Source: Paracoccaceae bacterium (lineage in GTDB: Bacteria; Pseudomonadota; Alphaproteobacteria; Rhodobacterales; Rhodobacteraceae). From it: 16,050 bases of DNA. The translations under genes were made by a program, and so were the position numbers. Shown here in pieces: positions 8,377 to 14,330 of this stretch (its first letter is position 1; each line of letters starts with the position of its first letter). A model generated the notes under the pieces. It did no database searches, was not told the DNA's origin, and saw only the letters and a program-made list of their open reading frames with translations. The DNA lies in assembly GCA_015487335.1 (NCBI GenBank), contig WFPZ01000178.1, positions 1 to 16,050 of the forward strand, written 5' to 3'.

Positions 8377-8405
8377 ACAATAGGCCGGCAGAGGCTTTCT
8401 GTCAT
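8377..8405 (-). promoter_or_regulatory. Strong candidate sigma70 promoter for the heparinase-like gene / purH / lspA
   Basis: On the minus strand ATGACA (8405-8400; five of six to TTGACA) is followed after exactly 17 nt by TATTGT (8382-8377; four of six to TATAAT). It lies in the 96-nt gap after rsmB. Predicted transcription would start near 8370, giving a leader of about 47 nt to the GTG at 8323. Just upstream of the coding region the leader contains GGCC-GAAAA-GGCC, a short hairpin. Confidence 0.55.
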
Positions 8406-8419
8406 CGCAGAATTGCCGC

Positions 8420-9691
8420 TCAGGCGGGCTTTCGCAGAAGCGTCATGAAAAACCCGTCCATCCCGCCCCTGTCGGGCCAGTAATCAGGCCGGGTGCGCAG
8501 CCCCTGCCCGCCGATCCAGCCGGGCTCCACCCCGGGCACGTCCAGCGCCTCCAGATCGAGCGTCAGCCCGCGGTGGCGGGCCAGCGCGTCCTTCACCTGC
8601 TCTTCGCCCTCGTCGGGCAGCAGCGAGCAGGTGCAGAACATCAGCCGTCCGCCGGGGCGCAGCAGCTCCAGGGCGCGGTCGATCAGCCTTGCCTGCAGGG
8701 AAAACAGGGCGGGAAACTCCGAACCGTCCCTGGCGTGGGGCAGGTCGGGGTGGCGGCGGATGGTCCCGGTGGCCGAACAGGGCGCATCGAGCAGCACCGC
8801 GTCGAAAGGCCCGCCGCGCCAGTCCAGCGCATCGGCCACCACCGTCCCGGCCCGCAGCCCGGTGCGCGAAAGGTTCTCGGCCACCCGCTTCATCCGGCTG
8901 GCGGAAATATCCAGCGCGGTGACATGCGCGCCCGAGGCGGCCAGCTGCATCGTCTTGCCGCCGGGGGCGGCGCACATGTCCAGCACCGCCTCGCCCGGCG
9001 CGGGTGCGAGGATGCGCGCCGGCAGGGCGGCGGCGGCGTCCTGCACCCACCACGCGCCTTGCCGGTATCCGGGCAGGGCCGAAACCTGCGGGCTGCCGGG
9101 CAGGCGCACCGAGCCCGTCGGCACCACCGCGCCGCCAAGCCGCGCGGCCCAGTCCCCGGGGCTTTCCTTCACGGTCAGGTCCAGCGGCGCGCCGCGGGCA
9201 TGGGCCCGTTCCATCGCCTCGACCACCGGCCTGCCGTAATCGGCGATCAGCGGCTTGCGCAGCCACCTGGGCAGCCGCGGCGGGGGGAGTTTCTCCCACG
9301 CTTGCGGCCCGGCCGCGGCCAGCCTGCGCAGCACCGCGTTGGTCAGCCCGGCCAGTCGCGCGGTGCCCCGGCCCGCGCGCACGATCTCGACGGCGGCATT
9401 GACCACCCCGTGCGCCGGCGCGCCCTCGGCGAACATCTCGACCACGGCCAGGCGCAGCACGTTGTGCACATGCAGCGGCGGGCGGTGCTTGAGGAAGGGG
9501 CCGAGCATCCGGTCGGCCCGGTCCATCTGGCGCAGGCAGCTCAGCGCCAGACGGGCGGCGCGGGCCCGTTCGGCGGGGTCCAGCCGCTCCAGCGCGCCGG
9601 GCAGGAGCTCCGACAGCAGCCGGCCCTCGCCCAGCACCGCATCGAGCAGCCGGACGGCGGCCTTGCGGGGGGCGGTTGCGGAATGGGACAT
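8420..9691 (-). CDS. rsmB: RsmB/NOL1-type rRNA (cytosine-5) methyltransferase
   Basis: This S-adenosylmethionine-dependent enzyme methylates a cytosine at C5 in 16S rRNA (C967 in E. coli numbering). The 423-residue protein has an N-terminal NusB-like helical RNA-binding domain (about 10-125, including the block AHGVVNAAVEIVR) and a C-terminal Rossmann methyltransferase. Visible motifs are the SAM site VLDMCAAPGGKT (236-247), LDAPCSATGTIRRHPD (301-316, Cys305) and MFCTCSLLPDEGEEQ (351-365, Cys355). The two Cys residues are 50 apart, as in the E. coli enzyme, and Cys355 is the expected nucleophile. The ATG at 9691 has AGGAA 6 nt upstream. It heads the minus-strand series and faces the DUF1674 gene divergently. 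The symbol is given by domain layout; other NusB-fused members of the family exist. Confidence 0.93.
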   Translation of the reverse strand: MSHSATAPRKAAVRLLDAVLGEGRLLSELLPGALERLDPAERARAARLALSCLRQMDRADRMLGPFLKHRPPLHVHNVLRLAVVEMFAEGAPAHGVVNAAVEIVRAGRGTARLAGLTNAVLRRLAAAGPQAWEKLPPPRLPRWLRKPLIADYGRPVVEAMERAHARGAPLDLTVKESPGDWAARLGGAVVPTGSVRLPGSPQVSALPGYRQGAWWVQDAAAALPARILAPAPGEAVLDMCAAPGGKTMQLAASGAHVTALDISASRMKRVAENLSRTGLRAGTVVADALDWRGGPFDAVLLDAPCSATGTIRRHPDLPHARDGSEFPALFSLQARLIDRALELLRPGGRLMFCTCSLLPDEGEEQVKDALARHRGLTLDLEALDVPGVEPGWIGGQGLRTRPDYWPDRGGMDGFFMTLLRKPA

Positions 9692-9708
9692 GGCGGTTTC
9701 CTGACGGC

Positions 9709-9735
9709 TTGCCGGTGCTGGAAAGCCCCTATATC
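9709..9735 (+). promoter_or_regulatory. Candidate promoter for the DUF1674 gene
   Basis: TTGCCG (9709-9714) and TATATC (9730-9735) are separated by 15 nt, or 16 nt if the -35 is read as CTTGCC. The start point would be near 9742, about 23 nt before the ATG at 9765, leaving room for the Shine-Dalgarno AAGGA. The -10 overlaps the -10 of the opposing rsmB promoter. Confidence 0.4.
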
Positions 9736-9755
9736 ACCGGGATGAAGGGAACAAG
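9728..9755 (-). promoter_or_regulatory. Candidate promoter for rsmB
   Basis: On the minus strand CTTGTT (9755-9750) and TATAGG (9733-9728) are separated by 16 nt. The start point would fall near 9721, about 30 nt before the rsmB ATG. It shares its TATA bases with the divergent DUF1674 promoter. Match is moderate. Confidence 0.35.
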
Positions 9756-9764
9756 GACCAGCCC

Positions 9765-9950
9765 ATGACGGAGCAGACCGACAGGCCCGATCTTCCGCCC
9801 GCCGCCCGCCGCGCCCTGGCCGAGGCCGAAGAGCGCCGCAAACGGGCCGAGCAGCAAAAGCCCCGCCCCAGAGAACTGGGCGGCCGCGACGGCCCCGACC
9901 CGGTGCGCTACGGTGACTGGGAGAAGAAGGGCATCGCCATCGACTTCTGA
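9765..9950 (+). CDS. DUF1674 protein, SDHAF4-like succinate dehydrogenase assembly factor
   Basis: This 61-residue, highly charged protein ends in the DUF1674 signature (ELGGRDGPDPVRYGDWEKKG, then IAIDF; residues 37-61). That signature is shared with the mitochondrial assembly factor SDHAF4 (yeast Sdh8). SDHAF4 binds the flavinated SdhA subunit before it joins the complex, so a similar chaperone role is likely here. The N-terminal half is a Glu/Arg/Ala-rich helix (PPAARRALAEAEERRKRAEQ). The ATG at 9765 has AAGGA 7 nt upstream. It is a single-gene unit divergent from rsmB, with no succinate dehydrogenase genes nearby in the window. Small size might suggest a spurious ORF, but the conserved C-terminus and Shine-Dalgarno rule that out. 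Direct functional evidence in bacteria is limited. Confidence 0.88.
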   Translation: MTEQTDRPDLPPAARRALAEAEERRKRAEQQKPRPRELGGRDGPDPVRYGDWEKKGIAIDF

Positions 9951-10247
9951 GCCGCCACGGGCAAAGCGCCCGGAAACCGGCGCCAGGTTCTGGCCGGTGG
10001 TCCGTTGCCGCGGGTCCGGCGCATCTTTCACCCGACGGTTTCGCAATCCCTTGAAACAGTGCCGATGGCGCATGTCGCAGCTGATCGGATCAGCCGGGCG
10101 TACAACAAAGGGGCGGGCGCATGCCCGGGACGCTGCGCGCGCGCCGGGCAAAGAGGCATGGGTCACCACGACATGCAATGCGGGATTGCCCTTGGTCAGA
10201 CGGAAATCCGCCAGGCCCGAAGGACGGCAGAACAACGGGGCCGGAGC
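9951..10247. other. Non-coding spacer between converging DUF1674 and dapB genes
   Basis: About 300 bp in which I can support no gene. ORFs on both strands exist, but they lack a Shine-Dalgarno and any recognisable domain. The spacer holds several inverted repeats. GCGCC...GGCGC (9966-9983) is followed by TTTGC on the minus strand. GCTGATC-G-GATCAGC (10080-10094) is perfect. GCCCGG...CCGGGC (10123-10149) also pairs. None has a proper T-run, so terminator function is uncertain. No tRNA T-arm or other known RNA signature was found. Confidence 0.5.
10080..10094. repeat. 15-nt perfect inverted repeat in the DUF1674-dapB spacer
   Basis: GCTGATC and GATCAGC flank a single G. It could be a dimeric-protein binding site or the tip of an RNA hairpin, but it is not placed next to any promoter I can recognise. 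Role unknown. Confidence 0.35.
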
Positions 10248-11066
10248 CTAAAGGCCCAGCACGTCCAGCATGTCGTATTCTCCGGGCTTGCGGCTGAGCC
10301 CCCACAGCGCGGCGCGCAGGGCGCCGTTGGCGAACAGGCGGCGGTCCGTGGCCACATGGCGCAGCGAGATACGCTCGTCCCGGCCGATGAACATCACCTC
10401 GTGCTCGCCCACGATGTCGCCGCCGCGAATCGAGCAAAAGCCGATGTCGCCGCGCCGGCGGGCGCCGGTGATGCCGTCGCGCCCCCTGTCCGAGACCTCC
10501 TCCAGCTTCACCCCGCGCCCGTCGGCCGCGGCCTGCCCCAGCATCAGCGCGGTGCCCGAGGGCGCATCGACCTTGCGGTTGTGATGGGCCTCGACGATCT
10601 CGATGTCGAACTCCTCGCCCAGGGTCTCGGCCACCGTGCGCACCAGCTTCACCAGCAGGTTCACCCCCATGCTCATGTTGCCGGCACGAATGATCACCGC
10701 ATGCCGGGCGGCGGCGGCGATCTTCTTCAGGTCGTCCCCGGAAAGGCCGGTTGTCCCGATCACGTGCACGGCGCGGGCCTGGGCGGCAAGGGCGGCAAAC
10801 TCCACCGTCGCCTGCGGCGCGGTGAAATCGAGCACCGCCTGGGCCCTGGCGAAGGCTTCCAGCGGATCGTCGCTCACCCGCAGCCCCAACGCAGCGCCGC
10901 CCATGGCCTCGCCCACGTCGCGGCCGATCCATTCATGCCCCGGCCGCTCCAGCGCCCCCACAAGGCGCGCCCTGTCGCTTTCCAGCACGGTGCGGATCAG
11001 CATCTGCCCCATCCGGCCCGATGCGCCGGTGACCACGATTCCCGGTTTCTCTGTCTGATCGCTCAT
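10248..11066 (-). CDS. dapB: 4-hydroxy-tetrahydrodipicolinate reductase
   Basis: DapB uses NAD(P)H to reduce hydroxy-tetrahydrodipicolinate in the diaminopimelate/lysine pathway, and so supplies cell-wall precursor. The 272-residue protein has the N-terminal Rossmann nucleotide site VTGASGRMGQM (12-22), then DFTAPQAT (80-87), GTTGLS (104-109) and AGNMSMGVN (128-136). The substrate-binding and catalytic block EAHHNRKVDAPSGTA (159-173) contains His161, His162 and Lys165. The frame is open far upstream (to 11375, into rbfA), but the ATG at 11066 matches the family N-terminus and has AGAGG 5 nt upstream. Its promoter must lie in the 96-nt gap shared with rbfA; only a weak match (CTTTAC, then TACAGG on the minus strand) is seen. 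It is transcribed alone, divergent from rbfA. Confidence 0.98.
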   Translation of the reverse strand: MSDQTEKPGIVVTGASGRMGQMLIRTVLESDRARLVGALERPGHEWIGRDVGEAMGGAALGLRVSDDPLEAFARAQAVLDFTAPQATVEFAALAAQARAVHVIGTTGLSGDDLKKIAAAARHAVIIRAGNMSMGVNLLVKLVRTVAETLGEEFDIEIVEAHHNRKVDAPSGTALMLGQAAADGRGVKLEEVSDRGRDGITGARRRGDIGFCSIRGGDIVGEHEVMFIGRDERISLRHVATDRRLFANGALRAALWGLSRKPGEYDMLDVLGL

Positions 11067-11127
11067 CTCTGCCTCTCTTCGCCAGCCCCTCCCTGTAGCC
11101 ACAACCATGCGGGCAGGTAAAGGCCAG

Positions 11128-11156
11128 TTGCACATGCGCCCGATCCGCCCTATTTG
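11128..11156 (+). promoter_or_regulatory. Candidate promoter for rbfA-truB (predicts leaderless mRNA)
   Basis: TTGCAC (11128-11133), a 17-nt spacer and TATTTG (11151-11156). The bases around the -10 match the rpsO and pnp promoter cores. Only 6 nt separate the -10 from the rbfA ATG, so the expected start point is the A of the ATG itself. Each hexamer matches consensus at three of six positions, so the spacing and the shared core carry most of the weight. Confidence 0.45.
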
Positions 11157-11162
11157 CCCGCC

Positions 11163-11564
11163 ATGGCAAAGAACCCGCATCATTCCGGCTCCGGCCCCTC
11201 GCAGCGCCAGCTTCGCGTGGGCGAACTGATCCGCCGCACCCTCTCGGAGGTGCTGACGCGCGGAGAGGTGCATGACCCGGAGCTCAACCGCCTGTCGATC
11301 ACCGTGGCCGAGGTGCGCACCTCGCCCGACCTGCGGATCGCCACGGCCTATGTGATGCCGCTGGGGGGCGAGCATCGCGAAGAGGCGATCGAAGCGCTGG
11401 TCCGCAACCGGGCCGAGCTGCGCCGCGCCGTCTCGAAGGCGGTAACGCTGAAATTCTCGCCCGAGCTGCGTTTCGTCATCGACGAGACCTTCGACCGGAT
11501 GGATGAAACCCGGCGGCTGTTCTCCCGCGAGGACGTGCGCCGCGACATCGAACAGGAAGACTGA
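11163..11564 (+). CDS. rbfA: 30S ribosome-binding factor A
   Basis: RbfA is a single KH-type-domain protein that binds the immature 30S subunit near the 5' end of 16S rRNA and aids its maturation and cold adaptation. The 133-residue protein shows the family pattern: SQRQLRVGELIRRTLSEVLTRGEVHDPEL near the N-terminus, ITVAEVRTSPDLRIATAYVMPLGG in the centre, and LKFSPELRFVIDETFDR towards the end. The ATG at 11163 is chosen over an in-frame TTG at 11154. Neither has a Shine-Dalgarno, and a promoter-like -10 ends 6 nt before the ATG, so a leaderless message is likely. The stop overlaps the truB start (TGATG at 11562-11566). Pairing with truB is common in bacteria and fits a ribosome-maturation operon. 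Confidence 0.96.
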   Translation: MAKNPHHSGSGPSQRQLRVGELIRRTLSEVLTRGEVHDPELNRLSITVAEVRTSPDLRIATAYVMPLGGEHREEAIEALVRNRAELRRAVSKAVTLKFSPELRFVIDETFDRMDETRRLFSREDVRRDIEQED

Positions 11565-12481
11565 TGGCTCGCCGAAGGAAAGGACGCGACATTTCGGGGT
11601 GGCTGATTGTCGACAAGCCCGAGGGGATGACCTCGACGGCGGTCGTCAACAAGGTGAAATGGGCGCTGGATGCAAGGAAGGCCGGCCACGCCGGCACGCT
11701 GGATCCGGCGGCGACCGGGGTGCTTGCGGTGGCGCTGGGCGAGGCGACCAAGACCGTCCCCTATGTCACCGACGCGCTGAAAGCCTACCGTTTCACGGTG
11801 CGCTTCGGCCAGGCCACAAATACCGACGACGCCGAGGGCGAAGTGATCGCCGAAAGCGACAGCCGCCCCGACGACCCCGAGATCGAGGCCGCCCTGGCCG
11901 GCTTCGTGGGCGACATCATGCAGGTGCCGCCGAAGTTCTCGGCCGTGAAGATAGACGGAGAGCGCGCCTACAAGCTGGCCCGCGATGGCGAGGACGTGGA
12001 GATTGCCGCGCGCCCGCTCTACGTGGAAGAGCTGAGCCTCGTTGCCCGCCCTGACCCCGACCACGCGGTGCTGGAGATGGTCTGCGGCAAGGGCGGATAT
12101 GTGCGCGCCATCGCGCGCGACCTGGGAGAGAAGCTCGGCTGCTACGGCCATGTGACGGAACTGCGGCGCATCTGGTCCGGCCCGTTCGACGCCGAAGACG
12201 GCATATCCATCGAGCGCATCGACGAACTGGCCCGCACGCCGGCGCTGGACGAACTGCTGCGCCCCCTCGAAGACGGGCTGGCCGAACTGCCGGAACTGCC
12301 CTGCACCGCCGAGGGCGCGGCCCGGCTGCGCAACGGCAACCCCGGCATGGTGATCGCATCGGATGTGGAATACGGCGAAGAGGCCTGGGCCTCGTGGCAG
12401 GGCCGGGCGGTGGCGGTGGGCATCTACCGCTCGGGCGAGCTGCACCCCAGCCGGGTGTTCAACCAGCCGCTGCAGCCGTAG
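11564..12481 (+). CDS. truB: tRNA pseudouridine-55 synthase
   Basis: TruB converts U55 in the T-loop of tRNAs to pseudouridine and also acts as a tRNA chaperone. The 305-residue protein carries GWLIVDKPEGMTST (12-25), the catalytic loop GHAGTLDPAATGVL (41-54, catalytic Asp47), the YRFTVRFGQATNTDDAEGE region, the QVPPKFSAVKIDGERAYKLAR block, and the RNA-binding KGGYVRAIARDLGEKLG block. Length and order are normal. The start shares its A with the rbfA stop (TGATG), so translation is coupled. After the stop there is only GCCCG-GCCTT-GCGGGC, a weak hairpin without T-run, and the DUF1643 gene begins 42 nt on, so read-through is likely. Identification is certain. Confidence 0.98.
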   Translation: MARRRKGRDISGWLIVDKPEGMTSTAVVNKVKWALDARKAGHAGTLDPAATGVLAVALGEATKTVPYVTDALKAYRFTVRFGQATNTDDAEGEVIAESDSRPDDPEIEAALAGFVGDIMQVPPKFSAVKIDGERAYKLARDGEDVEIAARPLYVEELSLVARPDPDHAVLEMVCGKGGYVRAIARDLGEKLGCYGHVTELRRIWSGPFDAEDGISIERIDELARTPALDELLRPLEDGLAELPELPCTAEGAARLRNGNPGMVIASDVEYGEEAWASWQGRAVAVGIYRSGELHPSRVFNQPLQP

Positions 12482-12523
12482 CCCGGCCTTGCGGGCGGTC
12501 TCGGTCCCTTGCAGGAATGGCGC

Positions 12524-13030
12524 ATGATCTCACGGGTTCACCAGAAGGGCGACGCGCACAGCGTTGCCGTCTATTCCGCATGTGAAAGATACCGCTACAT
12601 GCTGACCCGCACCTGGGACGAAAGCGGGCGGCGGGTGCTGTTCATCATGCTCAACCCGTCCACCGCCACCGAGGTGCAGAACGACCCGACGGTGGAGCGC
12701 TGCGAGCGCCGCGCCCGCGCGCTGGGCTTCGGCGCCTTCCGGGTGACCAACATCTTCGCCTGGCGCGAAACGGACCCCCGCGCCATGCGCGCCGCCCCCG
12801 ATCCGGTGGGGCCCGGAAATGACGAGGCGATCCTCGAAAGCTGCGGCTGGGCAGATCAGATCATCTGTGCCTGGGGCACCCATGGCGAACACCTCAACCG
12901 CGGCCCGCAGGTGGAGGCGCTGCTGCGCGGAACCGGGCTGCCGCTGTTCCACCTTGGCCTGACGAAGGCCGGCCACCCGAAGCACCCGCTGTACATCGGC
13001 TACAACGAACAGCCCAAGCTCTGGGAGTGA
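12524..13030 (+). CDS. DUF1643 domain protein of unknown function
   Basis: This 168-residue protein belongs to DUF1643. The visible conserved blocks are LFIMLNPSTA (39-48), NDPTVERCERRARALGFG (53-70), RVTNIFAWRETDP (73-85), GNDEAI (98-103), ICAWGTHG (114-121) and LGLTKAGHPKHPLYI (144-158). The pattern of invariant Asn, Asp, Arg and His suggests an enzyme-like fold, but no reaction is established to my knowledge; members are scattered among bacteria and phages. No signal peptide or membrane segment is seen, so it is probably cytosolic. The ATG at 12524 is preceded by AGGA 7 nt upstream, which fits better than the in-frame TTG at 12509. It lies 42 nt downstream of truB without a convincing terminator, and is probably read from the rbfA-truB promoter. 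Its stop is 2 nt from that of the convergent acidic-protein gene. Confidence 0.88.
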   Translation: MISRVHQKGDAHSVAVYSACERYRYMLTRTWDESGRRVLFIMLNPSTATEVQNDPTVERCERRARALGFGAFRVTNIFAWRETDPRAMRAAPDPVGPGNDEAILESCGWADQIICAWGTHGEHLNRGPQVEALLRGTGLPLFHLGLTKAGHPKHPLYIGYNEQPKLWE

Positions 13031-13032
13031 CC

Positions 13033-13677
13033 TCAGGCGGCGGAAGCGTAATCGATGTGGATGTCGTCGATGGTGGCACCGGGCGCATTGCGTAGCACCG
13101 CGACCAGCACCCCGTCCACATGAACGAGCGCATCCTGCCCGTCCTCGGACGGCGTGACGGCAAGCTCCGGCCCCTCCCCTTCCGGGGGCTCCATGAAGCC
13201 CAGATGCAGCACGTCGCGCCCCGGGTCGAACCGGGTGATTTCCGCATAAGAAGCGCCGGCGAATTCATCGACATTCAGCCAGATGTCCTCGGCCTCGGAA
13301 TCGATCTCGATGACCGGGCCGAGCGCCACCTCGCCGCCTGCGGCATCGCCGGGCTGATCGTCCTCGTCCAGAGGAGAGAGTATGTCGCCGGGCGGCGGAG
13401 CCGTGCCCGGGGTGTCCGCCTCGTCCACCGGAAGAAGGGTGGTGCCGCTCTCCTGCCCCATGTCGGCGGATTCCATGCCGACGGCGCCGTCTTCCTCGCC
13501 GGTATCGCCCTGCCCGGCAGAGGCGCCCACGAACCCGGCCTCCTCCAGCATGTCGCCCTGCTCCTCGCCGGCTGTGGCCGGTTCCGGCTCTTCCTCCGGC
13601 TCTTCCGGTCCGGACGAAAGGAAATCCGGCAGGAAGGCCAGCGGCAGCAGGCCAAGAAGCAAGATCGCGTAAATCAT
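13033..13677 (-). CDS. Hypothetical membrane-anchored, extremely acidic protein with a beta-roll-like C-terminus
   Basis: I do not recognise a named family. The 214-residue protein has one hydrophobic N-terminal segment (about 2-20, starting MIYAILLLGLLPLAFLPDFL) with no lipobox. A low-complexity linker (about 21-118) rich in Glu, Asp, Gly and Pro follows. The C-terminal region (about 120-214) has regular short strands such as ITRFDPGRDVLHLGF and DALVHVDGVLVAVLRNAPG. The last part resembles the end modules of Ca-binding beta-roll proteins of Rhodobacterales, by appearance only. I count 50 acidic residues, three Arg (149, 154, 196) and no Lys. The frame is open further upstream, but the ATG at 13677 has GAGG 7 nt before it and starts the hydrophobic segment. 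It converges on the DUF1643 gene and diverges from rpsO. A -10-like GCTATCC about 50 nt upstream is weak. Confidence 0.8.
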   Translation of the reverse strand: MIYAILLLGLLPLAFLPDFLSSGPEEPEEEPEPATAGEEQGDMLEEAGFVGASAGQGDTGEEDGAVGMESADMGQESGTTLLPVDEADTPGTAPPPGDILSPLDEDDQPGDAAGGEVALGPVIEIDSEAEDIWLNVDEFAGASYAEITRFDPGRDVLHLGFMEPPEGEGPELAVTPSEDGQDALVHVDGVLVAVLRNAPGATIDDIHIDYASAA

Positions 13678-13797
13678 CACCACACCTCGAAATTCCCATG
13701 CACCCGGTATCGGGATAGCACCGAAATCCGAAGGAACGGTGCGGAAAATCGGTAAAATTGCAGCTATCTCCACCTGTTCCGCAGGTTCAAGATGGGG

Positions 13798-13827
13798 CTT
13801 TTCTTTCACGCCGATATCCCCTATATG
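13798..13827 (+). promoter_or_regulatory. Candidate promoter for rpsO
   Basis: CTTTTC (13798-13803), an 18-nt spacer and TATATG (13822-13827). The core (13811-13830) agrees with the pnp core at 17 of 20 bases and with rbfA at 15 of 20. The start point would be near 13834, giving a leader of about 90 nt that includes a 6-bp hairpin, CGGCCA-GGC-TGGCCG (13839-13853). Confidence 0.45.
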
Positions 13828-13924
13828 CGCGCATCCGCCGGCCAGGCTGGCCGCACCCTCCAAGGGCCCTGCTGGACGACATCCCGGCTTGTGCCATGAT
13901 CCAGAGACGCGAAAGGAGACCACG

Positions 13925-14194
13925 ATGTCGATTACCGCCGAAGAAAAGCAGCGCATCATCAAGGAATTCGCCACCCATGAGGGCGATACCGGCTCGCCGG
14001 AAGTGCAGGTGGCCATCCTGTCCAGCCGGATCGCCACGCTGACCGAGCACTTCAAGACCCACAAGAAGGACAACCACTCGCGCCGCGGGCTGCTGATGAT
14101 GGTTGCCCAGCGCCGCAAGCTTCTGGACTACCTCAAGGGCAAGGACGAAGAGCGCTACCGCAAGCTGATCGAGCGGCTGGGGCTGCGTCGCTAG
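13925..14194 (+). CDS. rpsO: 30S ribosomal protein S15
   Basis: S15 is a primary 16S rRNA-binding protein of the small-subunit platform and forms a bridge to the 50S subunit. The 89-residue product is standard in length and sequence: TGSPEVQVAILSSRIATLTEHF (helices 1-2), then HKKDNHSRRGLLMMVAQRRKLLDYL with the invariant His-Ser/Arg-Arg-Gly rRNA contact, then YRKLIERLGLRR at the end. A strong Shine-Dalgarno, AAAGGAG (13912-13918), stands 6 nt before the ATG at 13925. In E. coli, S15 represses its own translation through a leader structure; the leader here is structured, but I cannot show such a site. It is followed by a rho-independent terminator and then pnp, the same order as in E. coli. Confidence 0.99.
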   Translation: MSITAEEKQRIIKEFATHEGDTGSPEVQVAILSSRIATLTEHFKTHKKDNHSRRGLLMMVAQRRKLLDYLKGKDEERYRKLIERLGLRR

Positions 14195-14223
14195 GCCGCG
14201 ATCACGGCGATCGTTGCAAGAAG

Positions 14224-14248
14224 ATGCGCCCCCAGCGGGCGCATTTTT
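14224..14248 (+). terminator. Rho-independent terminator after rpsO
   Basis: A perfect 8-bp stem, ATGCGCCC / GGGCGCAT (14224-14231 and 14237-14244), with a CCAGC loop is followed by five T (14244-14248). It stands 30 nt after the rpsO stop. This is the only textbook intrinsic terminator I found in the window. It separates rpsO from pnp, although partial read-through is possible. Confidence 0.88.
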
Positions 14249-14300
14249 CATGTCCGGCGGCCATTGCATCATGCCCTGAGGGCCAGCCGGATGATCCCCC

Positions 14301-14330
14301 CTTTCCTTCTCTGCCGATTTCCGCTAGATG
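14301..14330 (+). promoter_or_regulatory. Candidate promoter for pnp
   Basis: CTTTCC (14301-14306), an 18-nt spacer and TAGATG (14325-14330). It matches the rpsO promoter base for base over most of its length, with the same spacing. The start point would be near 14337, giving a leader of about 120 nt. Confidence 0.45.

Noticed and set aside
8324..8380. TTG start giving 19 extra residues on the heparinase-like protein
   Set aside because: The TTG is inside the predicted -10 element, hence upstream of the likely transcription start, and has no Shine-Dalgarno, whereas the GTG at 8323 has one.
10021..10080. Possible tRNA T-arm (GGTTTCGCAATCCC) in the spacer
   Set aside because: The loop does not match a T-loop and no acceptor, D-arm or anticodon arm can be folded around it.
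9729..10235. 168-codon minus-strand ORF in the DUF1674-dapB spacer
   Set aside because: No Shine-Dalgarno, no known motif, and it runs antisense through the whole DUF1674 gene. I could not exclude a decayed gene fragment, so the spacer is listed as unassigned.
9913..10251. 112-codon plus-strand ORF beginning inside the DUF1674 gene
   Set aside because: It overlaps the conserved DUF1674 C-terminus in another frame, is Arg/Ala-rich without domain signature, and has no ribosome site.
11067..11375. In-frame N-terminal extension of dapB into rbfA
   Set aside because: The frame is open, but the DapB family begins near the ATG at 11066, which has its own Shine-Dalgarno; the extension would be antisense to rbfA.
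12481..12500. Hairpin after truB as a terminator
   Set aside because: The stem is only about five base pairs and no T-run follows; more likely chance pairing in GC-rich DNA.
13678..14118. N-terminal extension of the acidic protein across the rpsO region
   Set aside because: The extension is antisense to rpsO and its promoter, and its composition differs from the rest; the ATG at 13677 has GAGG at good spacing and starts a hydrophobic segment.
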